Part shown: in pieces, positions 15,368 through 24,835 of the stretch
Layout of the letters: each line of letters begins with the position of its first letter
Position numbering within the stretch: position 1 is the stretch's first letter
Assembly: GCA_963824195.1 (NCBI GenBank)
Contig: CAWGOJ010000012.1
Span: 55,683 to 119,682 of the forward strand
Reading direction: 5' to 3'
DNA: 64,000 bases
DNA from: Bog-473 sp963824195
GTDB taxonomy: Bacteria; Actinomycetota; Acidimicrobiia; Acidimicrobiales; RAAP-2
Program-made: the position numbers and the translations under genes
Notes under the pieces: model-generated
What the model was told of the DNA's origin: nothing
The model's input: the letters and a program-made list of their open reading frames with translations, nothing else
The model's database searches: none

Positions 15368-16483
15368 ATGTCGCTCGCGGCTCTGATCTTCAAGAATCTG
15401 TGGTCCAAGAAGACGCGGTCGGCCGGCATCGCGTTCGCCATCGGCGTCGCGGTTATGACCGTCGTGACCCTCACCGTGGTCAGCAGCGGGCTCGAGACAT
15501 CGGCGGCGGCTGTGCTGACCCTCGGCCACGCCGACTTCACGGTGGCACAGAAGGGCGTGTCGGAGGTGCTGTACTCCAGCCTCGACGAGGGCCAGCTGCG
15601 GCAGGTGCAGGAGACCCCGGGCGTGCAGAGCGCGGTGGGTGTGCTCCTCGAGACCCAGCGCATCAACGCGGACAACCCGCTCTTCATCGAGATCGGGATC
15701 GCCCCCGACAAGCTGCGCCAGTTCGGCGTCACCGTGGTCACTGGTCGGCCCTACGGGGCGACGGCGAGCCACGAGATGATGCTTGGCTGGCGGGCCGCCC
15801 AGGCTTTCGGGCTCCACGTCGGCGACCGCTTCGATGCCAACGGCACCTGGAACACCGTGGTGGGGATCTACTCGACGGGCATCTCCTTCGGCGACTTGGG
15901 CGCCATGTTCCCGCTCCCTGCGCTCCAGGCGTACAACCGGGTCCCGAGCTCCGTGACCCTGATCTTCGTCAAGGTGGCGCCGGGCACCTCCGTGGCCAAG
16001 GTGGAGAGGGCGATCACCGCGCACCCGGAAATGACGACGATCCGGACCGCCTCGCAGTTCGGCCGGGCCGACACCAACCTTGTGTTCCTGCAGGCGGCCG
16101 CGACGGGCAGCACGATCCTGGCCATCCTGATCGGTGCGGTGATCGTGGGGAACACCATGCTCCTGTCCCTCTTCGAGCGCACGAGGGAGTTCGGCCTGCT
16201 GCGGGCCATCGGCTGGACCCGCGGCCGCGTGGTGTCGCTCGTCGTCGGCGAGGGCGTGGTCCTCGCCCTGGTCGGCGCCATCGTCGGAGTCGCACTTTCC
16301 TTCGCCGCCACCGACGTGCTCGAGCACCTGCCGCAGCTCCGCGGCGTCCTGCACGCGAACTACACGAGGGATGCGTTCTGGCGGGGTCTCTACACCGGGT
16401 TGGGGATGGCCATCATCGGTGCGCTCTACCCCGCGCTCCGTGCCGCCAACCTCGCGCCGCTGAAGGCGCTGAGCCGTGAGTGA
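15368..16483 (+). CDS. FtsX/MacB-type ABC transporter permease
   Basis: A 371-residue protein with one N-terminal membrane helix, a large extracytoplasmic MacB-like domain (about 45-235) and three C-terminal helices with the FtsX core (ERTREFGLLRAIGWTRGRVV). It pairs with the ATPase encoded next; the genes overlap by 8 bp. LolC/MacB-type systems move lipoproteins, peptides or signals rather than small solutes. The ATG at 15368 follows GGAGGAGG. A DosR-like site precedes it by 39 bp. Confidence 0.92.
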   Translation: MSLAALIFKNLWSKKTRSAGIAFAIGVAVMTVVTLTVVSSGLETSAAAVLTLGHADFTVAQKGVSEVLYSSLDEGQLRQVQETPGVQSAVGVLLETQRINADNPLFIEIGIAPDKLRQFGVTVVTGRPYGATASHEMMLGWRAAQAFGLHVGDRFDANGTWNTVVGIYSTGISFGDLGAMFPLPALQAYNRVPSSVTLIFVKVAPGTSVAKVERAITAHPEMTTIRTASQFGRADTNLVFLQAAATGSTILAILIGAVIVGNTMLLSLFERTREFGLLRAIGWTRGRVVSLVVGEGVVLALVGAIVGVALSFAATDVLEHLPQLRGVLHANYTRDAFWRGLYTGLGMAIIGALYPALRAANLAPLKALSRE

Positions 16484-17204
16484 GACCGACGCTGACCCGG
16501 TGCCGGCCGTCGAGGTGCACGGGCTGGAGAAGACGTACGACGACGGGCTGATCCGGGCGCTCGACGGCGTGGACCTCACCGTGGCCGCCCAGGAGTTCGC
16601 GGCCATCACCGGTCCCTCCGGCTGCGGGAAGTCGACGCTGCTCCACCTGCTCGCCGCACTCGACACCCCCACCAAGGGGACGATAAAGGTCGACGGGTAC
16701 GACGTGGTGCGGCTGCACCACGCCAGCCGGTTCCGGCGCGAGGAGGTCGGCCTGGTGTTCCAGCTCCACAACCTTCTGCCCCGGCTCTCGGTGCGCGAGA
16801 ACGTGGAGATCGCCATGTCGGGGTCGCGGCGTCCCCACCGCCAGCGCGCCGCGTACGCCGACGAGCTCCTCGAGGAGGTGGGCCTCGGGGGTCTGAGCGA
16901 CCGTCTCCCGACGCAACTGTCGGGGGGCGAGCGCCAGCGGGTCGCCATTGCGCGGGCACTGGCCAACGACCCACCCGTGCTCTTGGCCGACGAACCGACT
17001 GGCAGCCTCGACAGCGCCTCCGTCGACGTGGTGATGGCGCTCTTCCGGCGGCTGCGCCGGGAGCGCGACACGACGATCGTGCTGGTCACGCACGACGAGG
17101 CCGTGGCGGGTGCCGCCGACCGCATCGTCCACATGGTCGACGGCCGGGTCGTCTCCGGCGATGGCGCGGAACCCGGCGCGGGCGAGCTCCGACCGACCAC
17201 CTGA
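16476..17204 (+). CDS. LolD/MacB-type ABC transporter ATP-binding protein
   Basis: The 242-residue ATPase has Walker A GPSGCGKST, Q-loop LVFQLHNLLPRLSV, signature LSGGERQRVAIARAL, Walker B VLLADEPTGSLDS and the switch histidine in VTHDEAV. It energises the FtsX-type permease encoded just upstream; its GTG start lies inside that gene's end. The MacB/LolD subclass is indicated by LADEPTGSLDS. No periplasmic adaptor is encoded nearby. Confidence 0.95.
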   Translation: MSETDADPVPAVEVHGLEKTYDDGLIRALDGVDLTVAAQEFAAITGPSGCGKSTLLHLLAALDTPTKGTIKVDGYDVVRLHHASRFRREEVGLVFQLHNLLPRLSVRENVEIAMSGSRRPHRQRAAYADELLEEVGLGGLSDRLPTQLSGGERQRVAIARALANDPPVLLADEPTGSLDSASVDVVMALFRRLRRERDTTIVLVTHDEAVAGAADRIVHMVDGRVVSGDGAEPGAGELRPTT

Positions 17205-17213
17205 CGGCGCTGG

Positions 17214-17711
17214 TCAGGCCTGTGGCGGAGGAGCCTCGTGCTGACTCTGGTTCGAGGCTTCGCTCCCGCTGTGCAGCATGATGTCGGCGAACTTCGCGTA
17301 GAGGGCCATGGGCTCCTGCGATCGGACGAGGACGTCGAAGAGCTCCGCCATGGAGACGAGACCGCTGGGCCGGTCGGAGATGTCGAGTACGACGAGATGC
17401 CGGATGCCGAGGCTGACCATCAACGCGGCCGCCTCGGCGACGCTGGCCGAGGGGGGTGCCCAGCTGGGGTGCGCCGAGGCGATCGTGGCGACCTGGTCCG
17501 CGGGGCCCAGGCCCTGTGCCAGGCCGCGGGCGAGGTCGAATTCGGTGACGACCCGCAACGGCTGCTCCTCGAGGATGGCGCAGGAGACGCCGTCGCGCAC
17601 CATGGCGGATGCGACGTCCTCCAGGGTGTCCGCCGCCGAGACCACCGTCGGGGGCCGCAGGTGCATGCCGCCGAGCGTCGCGTCGAGGCCCTCGAAGGAA
17701 CGGTTGCTCAT
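17214..17711 (-). CDS. CBS-domain pair protein (Hrp1-like)
   Basis: A 165-residue protein made of two CBS motifs (about 17-70 with DTLEDVASAMVRDGVSCAIL, and 80-135 with SVAEAAALMVSLGIRHLVVL). CBS pairs bind adenine nucleotides. Rv2626c (Hrp1), a strongly DosR-induced protein, has the same two-CBS architecture. The ATG at 17711 begins MSNRSFEGLDATLGG just before the first CBS. It is divergent from the CoA transferase with a 311 bp gap containing a DosR-like site at 17974 and a weaker one at 17915. Confidence 0.88.
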   Translation of the reverse strand: MSNRSFEGLDATLGGMHLRPPTVVSAADTLEDVASAMVRDGVSCAILEEQPLRVVTEFDLARGLAQGLGPADQVATIASAHPSWAPPSASVAEAAALMVSLGIRHLVVLDISDRPSGLVSMAELFDVLVRSQEPMALYAKFADIMLHSGSEASNQSQHEAPPPQA

Positions 17712-17973
17712 GGTCACGACCTCGGTGCTGGGGCTGCCGGCCGGCAAAAAGGGACATCCTCCCGGTCGACAGTACCGGATACCCGTGGGAACGGGGCTGG
17801 GCGCTGCCCGTGGCAACCAACCCCGGAATTGGAAAATGGCGACCGAGGGGGGTGGCCGCCATTCTCCAAGCACCGTTGTCTGGGAAGAGGAGGTGTCTTG
17901 CTCATTCTGTAACCGGGACTGTGGCCGGGGTAGAGCCGAAAGTAATGGATTCCGCCGGTCGGCCTATGGGGCC

Positions 17974-17986
17974 GGGACCTATGGCC
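17974..17986 (+). promoter_or_regulatory. DosR/DevR-like operator
   Basis: GGGACCTATGGCC fits GGGAC-N4-GGCC and lies 36 bp before the CoA transferase start. The 311 bp divergent gap 17712-18022 also holds a weaker copy, GGGACTGTGGCC, at 17915-17926. Nothing else is apparent there. Confidence 0.5.
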
Positions 17987-18022
17987 GTGGTCACGGGGAC
18001 AGTCCGGTGCGAGAGTAGAGCT

Positions 18023-19324
18023 ATGCCCACCGTCTGCACCGCCGAGGAAGCCGCCGCCTTGGTGAGGCCGGTGGACATGATCGGGTTCGGGCTGGGACCG
18101 GCCAACCCGGACACGTTCCTGACCGCCCTGGGCACCAGGGACGACTGGCAGGACCTGCAGGTCGGCGGTGCGCTGTGCCTCAACTTCTACGAGATCTTCA
18201 CCAAGCCCGGCGTCACCTACCGCTGCGGCTTCTTCGGGCCGGCGGAGCGCCTCCTTCACTCCATGGGCCACAAAGTGGAGCTGGTGCCGGGCGGCTTCCG
18301 CCAGATGGCGCCCATCCTGGCCAAGTTCTCACCCCGCATCATGGTCGTGCAGGCCGCCCCGCCCGACGAGTACGGCAACGTGAACCTCTCGCTCCACATG
18401 GGTGCCACCCGGCCCGAGCTCATCCGTGCCGGGGAGGACCCGGACCGGCTCCTCATCGTCGAGGTCAACCCCAACCTGCCCCGGACCAAGAGCCTGCCTC
18501 CCGAGTACGACAACACCATCTCGCTCGACCTCGTCGACGTGCTCATCGAGACGAACGTCACGCCGTTCGCCCTCACCGAGCCCCCGACCGACGAGGTGGA
18601 CGCGGCGATCGCGCGCAACGCGTTGGCCTACATGAAGAGCGGGTCCACCCTGCAGACAGGGATTGGCGCCATCCCCAACATCGTGGCGACCGAGCTGGCG
18701 AAGGGCCCCCTCGGTGGGTTCGGCGTCCATTCCGAGATGTTCACCAACGGCCTCATGCGGCTGCACCAGGCGGGCAAGGTCACCAACGACGCCAAGGGGG
18801 TGTTCGACGGGGTCTCGGTCACCACTTTCGCCCTCGGGACGCCGGAGCTCTACGGATGGCTCGACGGGAACGAGGATGTGGCCTTCCTCCCGGTGGAGAC
18901 GGTCAACGACCCCACCGTCATCGCCAGGAACGCCAACCTGGTCTCCATCAACGGGGCATTGTCGGTCGACCTCTACGGGCAGGTGGTGGCCGACAACATC
19001 GGCGGCCGGCAGGTCTCGGGTGTCGGCGGGCACGAGGACTTCGTGGCCGCGGCGGAGCTGCACCTCGACGCCCATTCACTCATCTGCCTCCATTCGACGG
19101 CAGTGCGCAGTGGCGAGGTCGTGTCCCGGATCGTGGGGCTCCTGCCCGAAGGCGCGGTGGTCTCGACGCCACGCCACCACACCGGCGTCATCGTCACCGA
19201 GTACGGCGCGGCGGAGCTGACCGGGCTCACCGTCAGCGAGCGTGCCCACCTGTTGGTCGAGGTCGCCCATCCTGACTTCCGGGACGACCTGCGCAAGGTC
19301 GCCGACGAGTTGGGCCGTTCCTGA
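18023..19324 (+). CDS. Acetyl-CoA hydrolase/transferase family protein (4-hydroxybutyrate CoA-transferase-like)
   Basis: The 433-residue protein matches the acetyl-CoA hydrolase/transferase family: SPRIMVVQAAPPDEYGNVNLS, GSTLQTGIGAIPN, and the motif GVHSEMFTNG whose glutamate (E238) would form the glutamyl-CoA thioester. Such enzymes exchange CoA between acetate and other acids, useful in fermentative energy metabolism. The ATG at 18023 starts at family homology; longer in-frame extensions overlap the CBS gene on the other strand. The upstream DosR-like site would link it to hypoxia or dormancy, as an inference. Confidence 0.9.
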   Translation: MPTVCTAEEAAALVRPVDMIGFGLGPANPDTFLTALGTRDDWQDLQVGGALCLNFYEIFTKPGVTYRCGFFGPAERLLHSMGHKVELVPGGFRQMAPILAKFSPRIMVVQAAPPDEYGNVNLSLHMGATRPELIRAGEDPDRLLIVEVNPNLPRTKSLPPEYDNTISLDLVDVLIETNVTPFALTEPPTDEVDAAIARNALAYMKSGSTLQTGIGAIPNIVATELAKGPLGGFGVHSEMFTNGLMRLHQAGKVTNDAKGVFDGVSVTTFALGTPELYGWLDGNEDVAFLPVETVNDPTVIARNANLVSINGALSVDLYGQVVADNIGGRQVSGVGGHEDFVAAAELHLDAHSLICLHSTAVRSGEVVSRIVGLLPEGAVVSTPRHHTGVIVTEYGAAELTGLTVSERAHLLVEVAHPDFRDDLRKVADELGRS

Positions 19325-19348
19325 CTGGCCGCGGCAGCGGCCGCGGGC

Positions 19349-20926
19349 TCAACCGGCGGGCAGCGGTGCCGGTTTGTTCGGCCACTCGCGGAAGGTGGCC
19401 TGGTGCCGCCCGATCTCGCCGATGATGGCGTCGATGTAGACGAGCTTGCGGATCATGTACGAGCGCGTCTCCTTGGGGTCCAGGTACAGGTTGTAGAGTC
19501 TGCCGTACCCGTAGCGCTGCACCACACCCGTGAACCCGCCGGGGTTGAGGACGTCCGTGTCGTCGTCCGAGATTGAGGACAGCATGTACTTGTACTCGCC
19601 CACCCGGAGGGCCGAGTAGTGGGACGTGAGCCAGTAGTGCTGGTACTTCCGGTTGGACACGGTGTCGCGGTCGTCGGGGGCCAGGAGGAACGAGAGCTGG
19701 TCGACGGCGTCGATGTAGCGGTCGGTGGGCATCCGGTCGGGCACCCCGGCCATGGACAGGCACGTGGCGAAGAGGTCGAGCAGATGGACCAGGCCGTCGC
19801 TGGAGCGATCCGGCTGAATCATGCCGGGCCACGACACGATGGCCGGCACGCGCACGCCGCCTTCCCACGTCGATCCCTTTGCACAGCGGAATGGTGTGAA
19901 CGCCGAGTCCGGCCAGGTCTCCATCTCCGGCCCGTTGTCGGACGAGATCACCACCATCGTCGATTCGAGTTGACCGGTCCGCTCGAGCGCGGCGACCAAC
20001 CGGCCGCAGATGGCGTCCAGTTCGACGATCGCGTCCTTGTAGGGGTGCCGGGCCGGGGAGCGCCCCAGGAAATCGGGATGCGGGTAGTTGTCGAAATGTG
20101 CTCCCCGGGTGCAGTGGTAGAGGAACCAGGGATCAGCCGACCCCGCCATACGCTGAATGAATTGCTCGGAGTACGTGCACCACTTGTCATCGAGCAGTGA
20201 GAGGACGGGGACGGTGACCTCCTCGACCTCCTCGAGCTGGCCGTTGCGGGTCGCGTGTACGAAGCACTTGTTGAACGGCATGTTCTCGACCCATTCCGTA
20301 CGGTCCTCGCTGTAGACGACCTCAGGGAAGAAGTACGGGTCACGCCACTCCGTGTACATGTCCGAGACCGACAGGAACCCGTAGAAGTCGTCGAACCCGA
20401 CGTTCTGCGGCTGGCTCTCCTGGTTCTCGCCCATGTGCCACTTCCCGACCGCCTGGGTCACGTACCCGGAGTCCGAGAGGAGCTCCGGGAGCGTGATTTC
20501 CCCGCTGAGCCCGCCCGGCATGCCGTACATGGGAGGGATCAAGAGGCCGTGTCGCATGGGCAGTCGGCCCGTCATGATGGATGCGCGCGTTGGCGTGCAC
20601 GACGGTTCGCTGTAACACGACGTGAGGAGCAGGCCGTCCCGGGCGATCCGGTCGACGTTCGGAGTCGGCGCGCCAACCGCGACCCCGCCGCCGTAGCACC
20701 CGAAGTCCCCCCAGCCGACGTCGTCCATCAAGATGATGACGACGTTCGGTCGCCGCCCGGTGCGGGAGAGGTACGCCTCCATCTTGGCGGCTGCGGCCTC
20801 GTCGCGGCCGGGAACCCCGAAGACGGGCTCCCGGTTCGGCCCGGGCACCCGCGTGGCGCCCGTGACGGGGTCCACGCCCGATCCGCTCCGGTACTCGGTG
20901 TCGTCGCCTGGCCTCGACTCGCTCAT
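19349..20926 (-). CDS. Sulfatase (arylsulfatase family)
   Basis: The 525-residue protein has the sulfatase metal site MDDVGWGDFGCYGG (D68-D69) and the formylglycine motif C110-T-P-T-R114, followed by ASIMTGRLPMRHG. In this family the cysteine is oxidised to formylglycine by FGE or an anaerobic SME and then cleaves sulfate esters. No such maturase is encoded in the window. There is no signal peptide, so the enzyme is probably cytoplasmic. The ATG at 20926 follows GAGGAGA. It converges on the CoA transferase gene (24 bp). Confidence 0.93.
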   Translation of the reverse strand: MSESRPGDDTEYRSGSGVDPVTGATRVPGPNREPVFGVPGRDEAAAAKMEAYLSRTGRRPNVVIILMDDVGWGDFGCYGGGVAVGAPTPNVDRIARDGLLLTSCYSEPSCTPTRASIMTGRLPMRHGLLIPPMYGMPGGLSGEITLPELLSDSGYVTQAVGKWHMGENQESQPQNVGFDDFYGFLSVSDMYTEWRDPYFFPEVVYSEDRTEWVENMPFNKCFVHATRNGQLEEVEEVTVPVLSLLDDKWCTYSEQFIQRMAGSADPWFLYHCTRGAHFDNYPHPDFLGRSPARHPYKDAIVELDAICGRLVAALERTGQLESTMVVISSDNGPEMETWPDSAFTPFRCAKGSTWEGGVRVPAIVSWPGMIQPDRSSDGLVHLLDLFATCLSMAGVPDRMPTDRYIDAVDQLSFLLAPDDRDTVSNRKYQHYWLTSHYSALRVGEYKYMLSSISDDDTDVLNPGGFTGVVQRYGYGRLYNLYLDPKETRSYMIRKLVYIDAIIGEIGRHQATFREWPNKPAPLPAG

Positions 20927-21017
20927 CAGCTCTCCTCGTCGCCTGGGTGCGAGGCACATGCTGCCCTCTCCGCGGTCCCTCGTGCAGGCGGACCGCGTCG
21001 ACGTGAGCGTCGGTGCG

Positions 21018-21474
21018 TCAGCTCGACGAGCAGGTCTGGGTATAGATGGCGCTCGGCACCAGGTGGTTCGAGCACGCATTGCCGCGGTCGGCCACCACCC
21101 ACCCGGATGCCTGGGCCTGGAGGACGATGACCGCGTCGTAGGAGGCCGAGCCGTTCCCGACGTTCACGTTCGCATAGGCCCATGCTCCCGAACAGCCGAA
21201 GTTGGAGACCGAGTTCACCGGACCCGTGCTGGTCGAGCTCTTGGCGGCGGCCAGGATCGCGCTTTGCGGCAGGCCGCGCTGCTGGCCGAGGCCGTCGTCG
21301 CTTGTCTTCCCGGTCGACGTGGTGGTGGTCGCGGTCGGTCGTCGGTCGTGGTCGGGCCATGGTCGACGTGGTCGTCGAGCCGGCCGACTGGTTGCTCGGG
21401 CTGCTCGAGCAGCCCGCCAGCACGGCAGCCCCGATCAGGACTGCGATCACACCACGACCGGTGGCCCTGGTCAT
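21018..21474 (-). pseudogene. Secreted lipoprotein gene with a frameshift
   Basis: From ATG 21474, preceded by GGAGG, the protein begins with a lipoprotein signal (VIAVLIGAAVLAGC, lipobox L-A-G-C at 19-22) and a Ser/Thr-rich linker (NQSAGSTTTSTM). In this frame the rest is nonsense. In another frame, from about 21335 down to the stop at 21018, the chain continues ATTTTSTGKTSDDG and then a Cys-containing domain with GCSGAWAYANVNVGNGSASY and GNACSNHLVPSAIYTQTCSSS. One base change in the repetitive linker (about 21290-21360) would restore a ~150-residue lipoprotein. It may be real decay or an indel error. Confidence 0.7.
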
Positions 21475-21585
21475 GCCTTCCTCCGTCTCCGATTGACCTG
21501 CTGCAGCGTATTTCGCCGGCCTTCGGGTGACGTAATCGGGTGCCATTTTCCAGCTGCTCCCGTCGTGACCTAGAAAGGCGGTCGC

Positions 21586-23335
21586 ATGTCGGTACGGCAG
21601 ACCCTTCCGGTACGTGAGGTGCTCCGCGGACGCCGTATCAGCTGGGTCGATGTCGTCGTCGGGGCGGGAATCATCGCGGTCCTCTACGAGGTCGTCCACC
21701 TGGGTCAGTCGTTGGCGGTCAACTTCACCCCAGGCCGCACGCCGGTCGTCATCTCGACCGACATCTCGAATGTCCCGTATTACGCAGCGCGGTCACTGCT
21801 ACGGATGTTCATCGCCCTCGGCCTCTCGACCGTGTTCACCCTGGTCTACGGCACGGCGGCCGCTCGGTTGCGACGCGCCGAGAAGGTGCTCGTCCCGATC
21901 CTTGACATCCTGCAATCAATACCGATCCTGGTCTTCCTGCCCGTCGCCCTCACCTTCTTCATCAAGGTCTTCCCGAACAACCTACTGGGACTCGAATTGG
22001 CTTCGATCTTCGTGATCTTCACCTCGCAGGCGTGGAACATGACCTTCAGCTTCTACCACTCGCTCATCGCGCAACCCACGGAACTGGACGAGGCGGCACG
22101 GATGTACCGCCTGACCAAGTGGCAGCGGTTCTGGAAGCTCGATGTGCCCAGCTCCATGATCGGGCTGGTCTGGAACATGATGATGTCGATGGGGGGAGGG
22201 TGGTTCTTCCTCACGGCCTCGGAGGCGGTCACCGTCTTCGTCAAGGGTCAGGGGCATCTCGGAGAGCCTGCCGGGCATGGGGAGCTACATGGCGGCCGCG
22301 GTGGCACACGGTTCGTACAGCCAGGTCACCATCGCCATCGTTGTGATGGTGATACTCGTGGTCGGCACCAATTTCTTCGTCTTCCGGCCACTCGTCGCCT
22401 GGTCGGACAAGTTCCGTCTCGAGAGCTCGGAGTCGGCTGACAAGCCGAAGAGCGTGGTGCTCGACTTCCTGCAGCGCTCGTCGATTCCGAAGGTGGCAGG
22501 CCGGCTGAGCCGTCCGGTCGGACGGGTCCTCGACCGGATCACCCGTCCGTTCGGGCTGGCCGAGTATCCGCTCCGTACGGATCCCCGCAAGCGTCAGGTC
22601 GGTGACGTCATCTTCTGGGGAGTGATCTTCGCCGCTTCGGCCGCGGTCGCCGTCATCGGGCTCATCTACCTGAATTCCCATCTCGGCTTCGGCCGCTTTC
22701 CCAGCCTCATCGGGTTCGGGTTGGCGACCTTCGCCCGGGTCGTCATCCTGCTCGCCATCTCGACGCTCATCTGGGTGCCGGTAGGCGTGAAGATCGGCAT
22801 GAGCCCGAAGCTCTCCCGGTTTGCCCAGCCCGTCGTGCAGGTGTTGGCCAGCTTTCCGGCCATCCTCCTCTTTCCGTTTGCCACGCTCATCTTCATCGAC
22901 CTCGGGATACCTCTGGACTACGGGGCCATCCTGTTGATGATGTTGGGGGCGCAGTGGTACATCCTCTTCAATGTCATCGCCGGGGCGAGCTCCATCCCCA
23001 ACGACCTACGCGAGATGATGGTGACGATGCGCCTGACCCGGCGTCAACGCTGGCGTCAGGTGATCCTCCCCGCCATCTTCCCGGCCTACGTGACGGGGGG
23101 GATCACAGCCGCCGGGGGGGCCTGGAACGCGTCCATCGTGGCCGAGCTGGTCAGTTGGCACCACCAGACCCTCGACGCGTACGGACTCGGCAACTACATC
23201 GCTACAGCTTCGATCCAGGGAAAGTTTGCCCTCCTCATCGCTGGCGGCATCGTCATGAGTGCCTTCGTCGTCGTCGTGAATCGGCTGTTCTGGCGGCGGC
23301 TCTACGCGCCTCGCCGAGAGCCGGTTCACCCTGTG
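21586..23335 (+). pseudogene. Double-domain ABC transporter permease (NitT/TauT-like), two frameshifts
   Basis: The coding content is a ~580-residue permease with two BPD_transp_1 halves. The first half contains DILQSIPILVFLPVALTFF and ends SEAVTVFVKGQG; the second contains VQVLASFPAILLFPFATLIF and GGAWNASIVAELVSW. The frame changes at 22251-22254: removing one G from the GGGG run gives GQGISESLPGMGSYMAA. It changes again near 23309, where removing one C gives LYALAESRFTL and a stop at 23335. It would import an anion or sulfonate together with the ATPase downstream; no binding protein is nearby. It is functional only if the indels are errors. Confidence 0.8.
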
Positions 23336-23454
23336 ATCACGCTTGACGTTGACCCGGGGTGCGTCCGTTGGGAAAGGGTGGATCCTGGTGACGACGACAT
23401 CACGCCTGCGCGGGCACCCGAGCCGGGCTGCCGAACCGATCGACCATCATCGAG

Positions 23455-24750
23455 GTGTCGCACGTCACCAAGACGTTCGTCTCGCCTGACGGCAGCCCGC
23501 TCCCGGTGCTCGACGACATCTCGCTCGACTTGCGCGAAGGGGAGATCGTGGCCCTGCTCGGACGCTCCGGATCGGGGAAGAGCACCCTTCTCCGCTGCAT
23601 CGCCGGCCTGATCGCGCCGACGTCGGGGGAGGTCAGCTACCGAGGGCAGACCCTCAACGGCGCCAACCCCGGCGTGGCCATGGTGTTCCAGAGCTTCGCC
23701 CTGCTGCCCTGGTTGACGGTGCGCCAGAACGTGGAGCTCGGACTCGAGGCTCTCGGGATCGAACCGGGGGAGCGGCGAGAGCGGGCCGAGCGGGCCATCG
23801 ATGTGATCGGTCTGGACGGTTTCGAGTCGGCCTACCCAAAGGAGCTCTCGGGCGGGATGCGGCAGCGGGTGGGATTCGCCCGGGCCCTGGTCGTCGAGCC
23901 GGACGCACTGTTGATGGACGAGCCGTTCTCGGCACTCGACGTCCTGACCGCCCAGAATCTCCGGGCCGAGCTGCTCCGGCTGTGGCAGGAGAAGGACTTC
24001 CCGACGAAGGCCATGCTGATCGTCACGCACAACATCGAGGAGGCGGTGATCCTGGCCGATCGGATCTTCGTGCTCGGAGCGAACCCCGGCCGGATCCGTA
24101 CCGAGATCTCCTGCGGGTTTCCGCAGCCCCGCAACCGCCACGATGAGAGCTTCGGGGCTCTGGTCGACCAGATCTACGGGCTCATGACCGGTCGGGACAC
24201 CCGCCCGCCGGCCCACATCTGGACGCAGGCGGCGCCGGGGGAGGGGTCCCCGGTCGACACCCCGTTGCCACAGGCGAGCGTGGGAGGCATGGCCGGACTC
24301 CTCGAGATCCTCGTCGCCCACGGGGGACGTGAGGACCTACCGAAGCTGGCACACGAGTTGACCTTCGAGGTGGACGACCTGCTCCCGCTGGTCGACGCCG
24401 CTCAGGTCCTGGGGCTGGCCGAGGTGGACGATGCCGACCTCCAGGTCACCGACGATGGGCGGACGTTCGTGGCTGCCGACATTCTCGAGTCCAAGCAGAT
24501 CTTCGCGCGGCGCGCCCGCGAGCGGGCACCGCTCGTACGTGCGATCTGCAACGCGCTGGACACCACCAAGGACGGGAATCTGGGAGAGGGCTTCTTCCTC
24601 GACCTGCTGCGCCGGGGCTTCTCGGAGGACGAGGCTCGGCAGCAACTCAGGATCGCCATCGACTGGGGCCGCTACGGGGAGCTCTTCGATTTCGACGCCA
24701 ACTCCGGCCAGCTGGCCCTCGATCATCCACCGGCCCGGGCGAGCAGCTAA
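23455..24750 (+). CDS. ABC transporter ATPase with C-terminal AAA-associated domain (NitT/TauT-like)
   Basis: The protein has Walker A GRSGSGKST, Q-loop VFQSFALLPWLTV, signature LSGGMRQRVGFARAL, Walker B ALLMDEPFSALD and H-loop VTHNIEEA, then a ~170-residue C-terminal AAA-associated domain (from about residue 285, with GLLEILVAHGGREDLPKLA). This long form typically pairs with the double-domain permease encoded upstream. The frame starts at GTG 23455 but homology begins three residues earlier (IIEV). A GTG at 23388 with a good ribosome site opens MTTTSRLRGHPSRAAEPI in another frame, so a one-base loss near 23440 is likely. Confidence 0.88.
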   Translation: MSHVTKTFVSPDGSPLPVLDDISLDLREGEIVALLGRSGSGKSTLLRCIAGLIAPTSGEVSYRGQTLNGANPGVAMVFQSFALLPWLTVRQNVELGLEALGIEPGERRERAERAIDVIGLDGFESAYPKELSGGMRQRVGFARALVVEPDALLMDEPFSALDVLTAQNLRAELLRLWQEKDFPTKAMLIVTHNIEEAVILADRIFVLGANPGRIRTEISCGFPQPRNRHDESFGALVDQIYGLMTGRDTRPPAHIWTQAAPGEGSPVDTPLPQASVGGMAGLLEILVAHGGREDLPKLAHELTFEVDDLLPLVDAAQVLGLAEVDDADLQVTDDGRTFVAADILESKQIFARRARERAPLVRAICNALDTTKDGNLGEGFFLDLLRRGFSEDEARQQLRIAIDWGRYGELFDFDANSGQLALDHPPARASS

Positions 24751-24835
24751 GGCCCACGTGTCACGATCTGTGCTGAGCGCCGGCGGGCCGGTGTGGTCCT
24801 CGCCTCCCGTGACCTCCAACCCGCCAACTCGTGGG

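Noticed and set aside
17745..17762. GGGACATCCTCCC upstream of the CBS gene as an operator
   Set aside because: Arms are one base too close to fit the DosR spacing; kept out of the site list.
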